DNA of 64,000 nt. Source: Microbacterium sp. 2FI. Its GTDB lineage: Bacteria > Actinomycetota > Actinomycetes > Actinomycetales > Microbacteriaceae. This document shows, one piece after another, positions 26,303 to 35,834 of this stretch. The DNA is taken from the NCBI RefSeq assembly GCF_005502885.1, contig NZ_SCMR01000011.1:55042-119041 (forward strand), given 5' to 3'. The notes under the pieces are model-generated. The model worked only from the letters and a program-made list of their open reading frames with translations, did no database searches and was not told the DNA's origin. Within the stretch, counting starts at the first letter, position 1. The number at the start of each line of letters is the position of its first letter. The position numbers and the translations under genes are program-made.

Positions 26303-26983
26303 AGAAACCTGCTCGATTCTGAGGTCTCCTACCTCCGCGGAATTGACTCGCCGACGATCGCCAACGCGCTCGAGCGCCTGTCACTGCGCGATCGCAGCGA
26401 CGGCTACATCGGCGGTTCGGTGCTGTGCGCCTTCCCTGAGCTCGGCCCGATGGTGGGCACGGCGCTGACGGTCACGGTCGACAATGCGGTCGGCCGACCG
26501 GCGCGCCAGGACGGGTACTGGGAGCTGTGGGAGGCGCTGGAGGCGGCATCCGGTCCGACGGTGATCGTGATGAAGGATGCCAGCGCGACACCCAGCCGTG
26601 TCGCCTACGCGGGCGAGATCATGGTGACCCTCGCCAGCCGGCTCGGCGCGATCGGCATGGTCACCGACGGCGCGCTGCGCGATGTCGCCGAGGTGCGTGC
26701 GCGCGGCTTCCACTACTTCATGCGGTACGCCGTCGTGTCGCACGCGAACTTCGAACTGTCGAAGGTCGGCGACCCGGTGCACCTCGACGGGCAGGTCGTC
26801 CACACCGGCGACATCCTCCACGGCGACGCGAACGGGATCGTGATCGTGCCGTGGGAGGGGTTGTCCGACCTCCGCGGCGCCGTCGACGCGGTGCGGACGA
26901 CCGAGCGCCGCGACCTCGACTTCATCGACAGCCCCGAGTTCACGCTCGACGGCTACCGCGCGATGCGCGGCTACGGGCGCTGA
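26294..26983 (+). CDS. RraA-like family protein (aldolase/decarboxylase type)
   Basis: A 229-residue protein with the RraA fold: SPTIANALERLSLRDR near the start, then GEIMVTLASRLGAIGMVTDG followed directly by ALRDVAEVRA. Its G-x-R-D motif resembles the metal and substrate site of 4-hydroxy-4-methyl-2-oxoglutarate aldolase and oxaloacetate decarboxylase. Proteins annotated as RNase E inhibitor RraA belong here, but in a catabolic operon of an actinobacterium the aldolase/decarboxylase role is likelier. It lies divergent to the MFS transporter under a GntR-type operator. Confidence 0.82.
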   Translation: MANRNLLDSEVSYLRGIDSPTIANALERLSLRDRSDGYIGGSVLCAFPELGPMVGTALTVTVDNAVGRPARQDGYWELWEALEAASGPTVIVMKDASATPSRVAYAGEIMVTLASRLGAIGMVTDGALRDVAEVRARGFHYFMRYAVVSHANFELSKVGDPVHLDGQVVHTGDILHGDANGIVIVPWEGLSDLRGAVDAVRTTERRDLDFIDSPEFTLDGYRAMRGYGR

Positions 26984-27000
26984 GCTTCCGGGCTTCGGTG

Positions 27001-27058
27001 CCGAAACGACGCAGAGTGTCCTGACGGCGCCCGCAGCCGGCACTCTGCGTCGTCTCGG
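27001..27058. repeat. Intergenic inverted repeat with 18-bp arms (GACGACGCA family)
   Basis: Arms 27001-27018 and 27041-27058 differ at one position and enclose 22 bp. The core of each arm is CCGAGACGACGCA (one copy reads CCGAAACGACGCA). It lies after the RraA-like gene, convergent to the GntR gene, so it could end transcription. The arm sequence recurs in the next element, suggesting a dispersed REP-like family. Confidence 0.65.
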
Positions 27059-27087
27059 ACGCTTGGGCATCGGCATCCGCTCGCCGA

Positions 27088-27137
27088 GACGACGCAAAAG
27101 GCACTCAGGATGCCGTCACGCAGCAATCTGCGTCGTC
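27088..27137. repeat. Second GACGACGCA inverted repeat
   Basis: Perfect 9-bp arms GACGACGCA (27088-27096) and TGCGTCGTC (27129-27137), 32 bp apart; the left arm is preceded by CCGA as in the first element. The interior holds a smaller GGCA...TGCC dyad. Apart from these two repeats, the 216-bp gap between RraA-like and GntR genes shows nothing gene-like. Confidence 0.55.
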
Positions 27138-27199
27138 CCACCGCCAAACAGCGGGGGACGGATGCTGCGGCCGGCGCAGCCGCGGCGCAGCGCCGCCGC

Positions 27200-27865
27200 T
27201 CAGAGGTCTTCGATCGACGACCGCGCGTGCCCGCGCATGACGCGCTCGGCGGCATCCTCATCGCCATCGGCGAGCACCTCGACGATCGCGCGGTGGTCGG
27301 CGATCCGGGCCTCGACCCAACCGGGCGCCTTCGCGTCTTCGGCAGCACGGCTGAGGCGGAAGTCCGAGCCGTAGATCGCGTAGCTGTCGATGAGGCTGCG
27401 GAGGGCCGGGTTCGCGGCGGCGCGCGCGATCTCGGCGTCGAAGCGCTGCGCGAGCTCGAACTGCTGCGCGAGGGTCATCGCATCGCGCGAGGCGACGAGG
27501 TCGTCGATGTAGCCCCGCATGCGGGCGATCGCCTCGGGCGTGATCTTGCGGGCGGCGATGCGGGCCTCGGCGCCGCGGAGCATGACCTCGACCTCCATCA
27601 GCTCCGCCAGCGTCTCAGCCGGGTGGTCGACGACCTGCAGGCGCCGGGGGCCGACCCTCTCGACGAGCCCCTCGTGCTCGAGCTTGCTCAGCGCTTCTCG
27701 CACGGGCGTCGGGCTGACGTCGAGGGCGGCGGCGAGCTGGCGCTCGGTGATGCGGCTGCCGGGGGAGAGCCGCCCGTCGGCGATGCTCTCGCGCAGCGAC
27801 CGGTAGACCTGCTCCGAGAGCGACCCGGCGCGCGCCACCTGCGGCAGAACGTCGTGAAGGCTCAC
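27200..27865 (-). CDS. GntR-family transcriptional regulator (FadR/FCD subfamily)
   Basis: A 221-residue regulator. The winged helix (about 15-75) has LSEQVYRSLRESIADGRLSP, then RITERQLAAALDVSPTPVRE and ALSKLEHEGLVE, the classic GntR signature. The remaining helices form an FCD ligand domain, with AEARIAARKI and metal-binding type histidines in GWVEARIADHRAIVE and RGHARSS. The GTG at 27865 lacks a strong ribosome site. The gene is divergent from the AtuA-like gene, with a perfect ATTTGCTATAGCAAAT palindrome between them, and a near-identical site is at 26287. Repression lifted by an organic acid is the usual mode. Confidence 0.87.
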   Translation of the reverse strand: MSLHDVLPQVARAGSLSEQVYRSLRESIADGRLSPGSRITERQLAAALDVSPTPVREALSKLEHEGLVERVGPRRLQVVDHPAETLAELMEVEVMLRGAEARIAARKITPEAIARMRGYIDDLVASRDAMTLAQQFELAQRFDAEIARAAANPALRSLIDSYAIYGSDFRLSRAAEDAKAPGWVEARIADHRAIVEVLADGDEDAAERVMRGHARSSIEDL

Positions 27866-27932
27866 AGGGCCCCGATCCTCGGCATCCCCCCACGCTACTC
27901 CCGAGGATTGCGCGACAGCGGCATCGCCGCGC

Positions 27933-27961
27933 TTGACTCCATTTGCTATAGCAAATAGGTT
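27933..27961 (+). promoter_or_regulatory. Predicted promoter TTGACT-17-TAGGTT of the AtuA-like/DUF4387 genes
   Basis: TTGACT at 27933-27938 and TAGGTT at 27956-27961 are 17 bp apart. The spacer is almost entirely filled by the 16-bp GntR-type palindrome, so binding would exclude RNA polymerase. Confidence 0.65.
27941..27956. promoter_or_regulatory. Perfect palindrome ATTTGCTATAGCAAAT, candidate GntR operator
   Basis: Sixteen bases, fully self-complementary, inside the promoter spacer of the AtuA-like gene and upstream of the divergent GntR gene. The twin site at 26287-26302 differs by one base. Confidence 0.75.
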
Positions 27962-27986
27962 ATGGATGCAGAGAGGATGCTCACCG

Positions 27987-29405
27987 ATGACTTCACACGA
28001 TGACGTGGAGGATGCCGCGGCCGCACGCCGCCCCGGCTCCGTCCGGATCATCTTCCCGATCGGGATGCTGGGTGGCGGCGTGATCGCCGACACCGTCGCG
28101 CGCGGAATCGCGCTCGGGGCCGACGCGATCGCCGTCGACGGCGGATCCACCGACTCCGGTCCTCACTACCTGGGCGCCGGCATCGCCAAGACCTCGCGCG
28201 GCTCGCTCAAGAAGGACCTGCGCATTCTGCTCGTCGCGGCGCGCGGCGCGGGGATCCCCCTCGTCGTCACGACCTGCGGCACCTCGGGCACCGACTCGGG
28301 CGTCGACTGGGTCGCCGGCATGGCGCGTGAGATCGCGGCCGAGGAGTCGCTCGGCTTCACGATGGCGCTGATCTACAGCGAACTCGACCGTGAGGTCGTC
28401 CGCCAGGCGCTTGCCGGGGGTCGCATCACGCCGCTCGAGCCCGCGGGCGAGCTGGATGCCGCGACCATCGACTCCTGCGAGCACATCGTGGGGCTGATGG
28501 GACACGAGCCGATCACCGCAGCGCTCGCCGCCGGGTCCGATCTGATCCTCACGGGCCGCGCGTCCGATACGACGTCGGTCGCCGGCATAGCCCTCGGTCG
28601 CGGCATCGCCCCCGGACCCGCGTGGCATGCGGCGAAGACGGTCGAGTGCGGCAGTCAGTGCACGACGGATCCGCTCGCCGGCAGCGTGCTCGTCGAGATC
28701 GACGACGACGGCTTCACGGTGTTCCCGCTCGACGACTCGGCCGCAGCCACCCCGATGACCGTCGCCGCCCACATGCTGTACGAGAACGCCGACCCGTTCC
28801 GCCTGCGCGAGCCTGCGGGCACGCTCGACACGAGCGCCGCCGTGTACGCCGCCGTCAACGACCGCGTGACGCGGGTCGAGGGCTCGGTCTTCGAAGAGGC
28901 TGTGCAGACCACGATCAAGCTCGAGGGTGCCGCGATCGGGGGATACGAAACTGTGTCGTTCGTCGGCATCCGTGATCCCCACATCACGGCGCACATGGAT
29001 GCGTGGCTCGCTCGGTTCTCGGGCGAGCTCGCACGCCGCGCGGGATCGCACCTCGGGCTCGCCGCCGGCGAGTACGACGCCGAGCTGCGCGCCTACGGCC
29101 ACAATGCGGTGCTCGGCGACCTCGAGCCGGGCGGCGAGCCGCCGCGCGAGGTGGGCGTCATGTTCCGCGCGCGTGCCGCCGATCAGACGACGGCGACGGC
29201 GATCGCGAAGATCGCGAACCCGCTCATGCTTCACCTGCCGCTCGAGGGCATGACGCACCTGCCGAGCTTCGCCTTCGCGACCTCGCCCGCCGAGATCGAG
29301 CGGGGTGCGAGCTACGAGTTCGTCCTGCAGCACACGATCGACGTCGACGACGAGAGTGAACTCTTCCGCACCGAGTACGAGGAGGTGGGTCGCGATGGCC
29401 GCTGA
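27987..29405 (+). CDS. Acyclic terpene utilisation AtuA-like protein (DUF1446)
   Basis: A 472-residue protein with the DUF1446/AtuA pattern: IGMLGGGVIADTVARGI, the acidic turn AVDGGSTDSGPHYLG, VVTTCGTSGTDSGVDWV and a GRASDTTSVAGIALGRG block. In citronellol/geraniol degraders AtuA is encoded with acyl-CoA enzymes but its reaction is not settled. ATG 27987 has GAGAGGA upstream and is preferred to an ATG at 27966. It overlaps the DUF4387 gene by 11 bp. Terpene use is not shown here; the family is found in other acid catabolic clusters as well. Confidence 0.8.
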   Translation: MTSHDDVEDAAAARRPGSVRIIFPIGMLGGGVIADTVARGIALGADAIAVDGGSTDSGPHYLGAGIAKTSRGSLKKDLRILLVAARGAGIPLVVTTCGTSGTDSGVDWVAGMAREIAAEESLGFTMALIYSELDREVVRQALAGGRITPLEPAGELDAATIDSCEHIVGLMGHEPITAALAAGSDLILTGRASDTTSVAGIALGRGIAPGPAWHAAKTVECGSQCTTDPLAGSVLVEIDDDGFTVFPLDDSAAATPMTVAAHMLYENADPFRLREPAGTLDTSAAVYAAVNDRVTRVEGSVFEEAVQTTIKLEGAAIGGYETVSFVGIRDPHITAHMDAWLARFSGELARRAGSHLGLAAGEYDAELRAYGHNAVLGDLEPGGEPPREVGVMFRARAADQTTATAIAKIANPLMLHLPLEGMTHLPSFAFATSPAEIERGASYEFVLQHTIDVDDESELFRTEYEEVGRDGR

Positions 29406-29709
29406 GACCCTCGACGAGATCGCCGACCTCGTCCGCGCCAAGAACGCCGGGCCGTTCTGGATGACCCTCGATGTGTTCCTGCCCACCGACGACGCGTTCA
29501 CGCGGGTGGCGGCATCCGCTGTCGTCGATCCCGCCGTGATCGCCGGTCTCTACCGGGTCGATGCGGCGCAGGTGCGGGTCTTCCCGATGCCGGCGCTGCG
29601 CGCGATCAAGATCTCGTTCCCGCGCCCGGTCGTGCAGGGGAGCTTCGCCGACCGCGACATGCACTCGGGCCAGCAGCACGTGCTGCTGGCCCGAGTTGAG
29701 GTGCGCTGA
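29395..29709 (+). CDS. DUF4387 family protein, partner of the AtuA-like protein
   Basis: A 104-residue protein: LDEIADLVRAKNAGPFWMTL, then RVFPMPALRAIKISFPRPVV, then DMHSGQQHVLL. This matches the DUF4387 domain, which is found fused to or directly after DUF1446 proteins and so probably forms one functional unit with it. The start overlaps the AtuA-like gene by 11 bp. The 34-bp perfect palindrome at 29663-29696 lies within the last codons. Confidence 0.8.
   Translation: MAAETLDEIADLVRAKNAGPFWMTLDVFLPTDDAFTRVAASAVVDPAVIAGLYRVDAAQVRVFPMPALRAIKISFPRPVVQGSFADRDMHSGQQHVLLARVEVR
29663..29696. terminator. Perfect 34-bp palindrome at a convergent gene end, probable bidirectional terminator
   Basis: The sequence from ACTCGGGCC to GGCCCGAGT, centred on CACGTG, is fully self-complementary over 34 bp. 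It lies inside the DUF4387 gene, 13 bp before the end of its stop codon and 20 bp past the stop of the convergent ABC permease gene. Only 6 bp separate the two genes. As RNA it gives a stem of about 15 bp from either strand. Confidence 0.6.
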
Positions 29710-29715
29710 CGCGGG

Positions 29716-30474
29716 CTACCGGATCCGGCGGCGGTAGACCACCATCGAGACGCCGTACGCGGCGATCAGGATGCCGACGCACCACGCCAGCGCCACCCAG
29801 ATGTCGTCGCCGACGGGCTCCTGCGCGAACAGCGCCCGGATCGTGTTGACGATCGGGGTGACGGGCTGGTTCTCGGCGAACCACGCGACGGGTGCCGGCA
29901 TCGTGTCCGTGGGCACGAACGCCGAGCTGATGAACGGCAGGAAGATGAGCGGATACGAGAACGCGCTCGCGCCGTCGACGGTCTTCGCAGACAGTCCCGC
30001 GATCACGGCGAGCCACGTCAGTGCCAGGGTGAACAGGATCAGGATGCCGGCCACGGCCAGCCAGTTCAGCACCCCCGCCCCGGTGCGGAACCCCATCGCG
30101 AAGGCGACGCCGATGACGATGACGAGCGAGATCACGTTGGCGACGAGCGACGTCAGCACGTGCGCCCACAGGGCGCTCGACCGCGCGATCGGCATCGACT
30201 GGAAGCGCTCGAAGATGCCGCCCTGCATGTCGCCGAAGAGGCGATACGCGGTGTAGGCGATGCCCGACGCGATCGTGATGAGCAGGATGCCGGGCAGCAT
30301 GTAGTCGACGTACGAGTACGAGCCCGTGTCGATCGCACCGCCGAAGACGAAGACGAACAGCATCATGATGGCCACGGGGGTCACCGCGGTCGTGATGATG
30401 GTGTCGGGACTGCGGAGGATGTGGCGCAGCGACCGGCCGGTGAGGACGACGGTGTCGCCGAAGAAGTGGGTCAT
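29716..30474 (-). CDS. ABC-2 type transporter permease (DrrB-like)
   Basis: A 252-residue membrane protein with about six hydrophobic segments and the ABC-2 signature GIFERFQSMPIARSSALWAH, followed by SYPLIFLPFISSAFVP. These are diagnostic of DrrB-type exporter permeases. It overlaps the ATPase gene by ATGA. It works with that ATPase to export a drug or lipid-like molecule; the substrate is unknown. Confidence 0.9.
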   Translation of the reverse strand: MTHFFGDTVVLTGRSLRHILRSPDTIITTAVTPVAIMMLFVFVFGGAIDTGSYSYVDYMLPGILLITIASGIAYTAYRLFGDMQGGIFERFQSMPIARSSALWAHVLTSLVANVISLVIVIGVAFAMGFRTGAGVLNWLAVAGILILFTLALTWLAVIAGLSAKTVDGASAFSYPLIFLPFISSAFVPTDTMPAPVAWFAENQPVTPIVNTIRALFAQEPVGDDIWVALAWCVGILIAAYGVSMVVYRRRIR

Positions 30475-31241
30475 GATCGTTCCTTGCTGTCGTCGCCGAC
30501 GATCGCGAGGAACACGTCCTCGAGGCTCGGCTGCTTCTCCACGTACTCGACCTTCGCCGGCGGCAGCAGGCGCTTGAGCTCGGCGAGGGTGCCGTTCGCG
30601 ATGATCCGGCCCTCGTGGAGGATCGCGATCCGATCGGCCAGCTGCTCGGCCTCGTCGAGGTACTGCGTCGTCAGCAGCACCGTGGTGCCGCCGGCGGCGA
30701 GTTCCTTCACCGCCTGCCACACCTCGAGGCGCGCCTGGGGGTCCAGGCCCGTTGTCGGCTCGTCGAGGAAGATCACCGACGGGTCGCCGATGAGGCTCAT
30801 CGCGATGTCGAGGCGACGCCGCATCCCGCCCGAGTATGTTCCGGTCCGGCGCCCGCCGGCCTCGGTGAGCGAGAAGCGGGCGAGGAGCGCGTCGGCGATC
30901 GCACCGGGGCCGTCGAGGTGGCGCAGCTTCGCGACGAGCACGAGGTTCTCGCGCCCCGTCAGCACATCGTCGACGGCGGTGAACTGGCCGGTGAGGCTGA
31001 TCGACTCGCGGACGCTCGCGGGCGCCGCGCCGACGTCGAAGCCGTCGACCGAGGCCGCGCCGGCATCCGCCGCGAGCAGCGTCGCGAGGATCCGCACGAC
31101 CGTCGTCTTGCCGGCGCCGTTCGAGCCGAGCAGGGCGAAGATGCTGCCCCGGTCGACGTCGAAGTCGACGCCGCGCAGCACGTGCAGGTCGCCGAAGGAC
31201 TTCTCGAGGCCGGCGACCGCGATGGCGGCATCCGTCGTCAT
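30471..31241 (-). CDS. ABC transporter ATPase (DrrA-like)
   Basis: A 256-residue ATPase: Walker A GSNGAGKT near 39-46, signature YSGGMRRRLDIA, Walker B VIFLDEPTTGLD. The C-terminal extension after EGRIIANGTLAELKRLLPP ends in EYVEKQPSLEDVFLAIV, the DrrA-type C-terminal domain. It pairs with the permease downstream. Upstream are a DUF1048 gene and a PadR gene with overlapping or 1-bp junctions, a four-gene exporter operon common in Actinobacteria. Confidence 0.92.
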   Translation of the reverse strand: MTTDAAIAVAGLEKSFGDLHVLRGVDFDVDRGSIFALLGSNGAGKTTVVRILATLLAADAGAASVDGFDVGAAPASVRESISLTGQFTAVDDVLTGRENLVLVAKLRHLDGPGAIADALLARFSLTEAGGRRTGTYSGGMRRRLDIAMSLIGDPSVIFLDEPTTGLDPQARLEVWQAVKELAAGGTTVLLTTQYLDEAEQLADRIAILHEGRIIANGTLAELKRLLPPAKVEYVEKQPSLEDVFLAIVGDDSKERS

Positions 31242-31606
31242 TTCGACTCACCCCGCTCCGCGTCCTCGATCGTCTTCGCGAGGCGCGTGCGCTCCTTGTC
31301 GATCCACTGGCGACCCGAGTACGCCTGCACGAACGTCTCGCCGAATTCGACGGGGTCGTCGCCGACGATGTCGCGGACGGGCGTGCCGTCGGCGGCCGCG
31401 CGCTCCCAGAGGTCGGCGAAGTCGCTCCACATCGTGATGAGGCTGTCGCTGTCGAGCACGCCACCGTAGTACATGAAGTACCGCTGGTAGGCCTTGGAGG
31501 TCGTTCGATACGGCTCGGGCAGCGCGTCCATGCGCGCGACGGCCTGCTTGTACTGCTTCTTCTGCTCGAGGGAGCCGGTGAGCATCTCGATCCATTTGGC
31601 GGCCAT
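31238..31606 (-). CDS. DUF1048 family protein
   Basis: A 122-residue helical, soluble-looking protein (WIEMLTGSLEQKKQYKQAVA ... AYQRYFMYYGGV). DUF1048 proteins commonly sit between a PadR regulator and an ABC exporter, as here. Their function is unknown; they may relay signals between regulator and transporter. It starts one base after the PadR stop and overlaps the ATPase start by 4 bp. Confidence 0.8.
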   Translation of the reverse strand: MAAKWIEMLTGSLEQKKQYKQAVARMDALPEPYRTTSKAYQRYFMYYGGVLDSDSLITMWSDFADLWERAAADGTPVRDIVGDDPVEFGETFVQAYSGRQWIDKERTRLAKTIEDAERGESK

Positions 31607-31607
31607 G

Positions 31608-31937
31608 TCAGTTCTCTCTTCCGTGGAGCTGTTCGATACGTTCTGCGAGGAAGCTCCACGTCCTCCAGAAGTCTTCGAGCTGTTCGCGTCCCTGCGCGTT
31701 GAGCGAGTACACCTTGCGCGGCGGGCCCTTCTCGGAGGGGACCTTCTCGATGTCGACGAAGCCCCGCTGCTCGATGCGGATGAGGAGCGCGTAGACCGTG
31801 CCCTCGGCGATGTCGGCGAAGCCCTGCTCGCGCAGATCCGCCGTGATCTCGTACCCGTAGGCAGGGCGCGCCGACAGGATCGCCAGGACGATCCCCTCGA
31901 GGACGCCCTTGAGCATCTCGGTCACCTGCTTGCCCAT
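31608..31937 (-). CDS. PadR-family transcriptional regulator
   Basis: A 109-residue minimal PadR (subfamily 2-like): LKGVLEGIVLAILSARPAYG, then GTVYALLIRIEQRGFVDIEK and the wing PPRKVYSLNAQGREQL. GGAGG five bases upstream selects ATG 31937 over the GTG at 31943. It heads the exporter operon, and a nested dyad overlaps its own promoter, so autorepression relieved by the exported drug is the likely mode. Confidence 0.9.
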   Translation of the reverse strand: MGKQVTEMLKGVLEGIVLAILSARPAYGYEITADLREQGFADIAEGTVYALLIRIEQRGFVDIEKVPSEKGPPRKVYSLNAQGREQLEDFWRTWSFLAERIEQLHGREN

Positions 31938-31956
31938 GGGCACCTCCGCGTACTAC

Positions 31957-31992
31957 TCAGTGATGTTGACTACCGGTAGATAGTAACACTGA
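31957..31992. promoter_or_regulatory. Nested dyad (TCAGTG...CTACCGGTAG...CACTGA), candidate PadR operator
   Basis: CTACCGGTAG (31970-31979) is perfectly palindromic. TCAGTG (31957-31962) and CACTGA (31987-31992) are symmetric about exactly the same centre, so two dyads share one axis. It overlaps the predicted -10 of the PadR operon. Confidence 0.55.
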
Positions 31993-32007
31993 ATAGTGGA
32001 AGCGCAA
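31980..32007 (-). promoter_or_regulatory. Predicted promoter TTGCGC-16-TACTAT of the PadR/exporter operon
   Basis: On the minus strand, TTGCGC is at 32007-32002 and TACTAT at 31985-31980, with a 16-bp spacer, 42 bp upstream of the PadR ATG. The -10 lies inside the nested dyad. Confidence 0.45.
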
Positions 32008-32051
32008 CAGGGAATGCGCCGACGCCGATCCGGCGCCGTGGGCCGAACGCG

Positions 32052-32984
32052 TCAGCGCACGCGCAGCGCCGAGGGCTGGATCGTCACGGTGAACGACTTC
32101 GTCTGGCCGATGCCCTCGCCGTCGATCTCGAACGCGCGGGGCTCGGGGAGGGTGACGGCGATCGTCTTCGCGCGGGCGTGGGTGACGGCATCCGTGTTCG
32201 TGACGTCGTCCTTGTTCGTGATGAGGCGCTTGAGGCCGTTGTCCCACATCATCGTCTTGAGCGTGCCCGCCCACTCGGCGAAGCCCTCGGCGCTGAGGAC
32301 CAGGTAGTCGAGTTCGCCGTCGGCCGGGTCGGCGTCGGGGAGCAGCGTGATGCCGCCCTGCAGCGTGCCGCAGTTGGCGATGAGGAGCGTGTGGCCCTCC
32401 TCGTCGTGGCCGTCCTCGTCGTCGGTCGTGATGTGGAACGGCACGATCTCGCTCGCCGACAGCGCCCGCCCGAGCGACTCGACGTAGGCGAGCCAGCCGG
32501 CCTTGTCCTTCAGATCGTCGTCGGTCTCCTCGATCATGTGCGCGTCGATGCCGAACCCGATCATCACGACGAACGCGTGCCGCTCGACGCCGTCCTCGAG
32601 CTCGACCTCGACCCAGCCGACGTCGAGAGCGCGCGAGTCGCTCGCGAGCGCCCGCGCGAAGGCGGCGGGCACATCGCCCAGCGGCACGTCGAGGTTGCGG
32701 GCGAGCAGATTGCCGGTTCCCAGCGGAATGATGCCCAGCTCGGCCGTCGAGTCCGCGTCCGCCAGGTGCTCGGCGACCGCGCGCACCGTGCCGTCGCCGC
32801 CGGCGACGAGGACGAGTTCGGCGCCCGAGGCCAGTGCCTGTTCGGCCGCACCCTGACCGGGGTCCTCTTCGGTGGTCTCCCACCAGGTCACCTCGGCGCC
32901 TTCGAGGGCCGCGTCGAGACCCGCCTCGAGCGCCTCCCTGTCGGTCTTCGAGGGGTTCCAGACGACGGCGATCTGCGTGCTCAT
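32052..32984 (-). CDS. Diacylglycerol kinase / lipid kinase family protein (DagK-like)
   Basis: A 310-residue protein with the ATP-site motif AGGDGTVRAVAEHL near 62, then GIIPLGTGNLLARNLDVPL, the conserved second block of DAGK catalytic proteins, and the FGIDAHM segment. The C-terminal half is the beta-rich domain of YegS/DgkB-type lipid kinases. It would phosphorylate diacylglycerol or a related lipid at the membrane. The ATG at 32984 has GGAGA upstream. It is monocistronic and divergent from the decarboxylase gene. Confidence 0.87.
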   Translation of the reverse strand: MSTQIAVVWNPSKTDREALEAGLDAALEGAEVTWWETTEEDPGQGAAEQALASGAELVLVAGGDGTVRAVAEHLADADSTAELGIIPLGTGNLLARNLDVPLGDVPAAFARALASDSRALDVGWVEVELEDGVERHAFVVMIGFGIDAHMIEETDDDLKDKAGWLAYVESLGRALSASEIVPFHITTDDEDGHDEEGHTLLIANCGTLQGGITLLPDADPADGELDYLVLSAEGFAEWAGTLKTMMWDNGLKRLITNKDDVTNTDAVTHARAKTIAVTLPEPRAFEIDGEGIGQTKSFTVTIQPSALRVR

Positions 32985-33051
32985 GTGGGTCTCCAGCCGA
33001 GAGGCGGTGCCGGCATCCTGATCGACCCCGACGTTCGAGGCCGAGGCTACA

Positions 33052-33076
33052 CGTCGCCCGCGCGCGTCAGGCGACG
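33052..33076. repeat. Inverted repeat CGTCGCC-N11-GGCGACG between divergent genes
   Basis: Perfect 7-bp arms in the 153-bp gap between the lipid kinase and the dialkylglycine decarboxylase gene. It could be an operator or chance in GC-rich DNA. The rest of the gap shows only the leaderless -10 at 33126. Confidence 0.3.
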
Positions 33077-33095
33077 GCCGCGCGCGCCCCTGTAG

Positions 33096-35818
<2,723 letters not shown>

Positions 35819-35834
35819 CGGGACTCGCGCCCGG

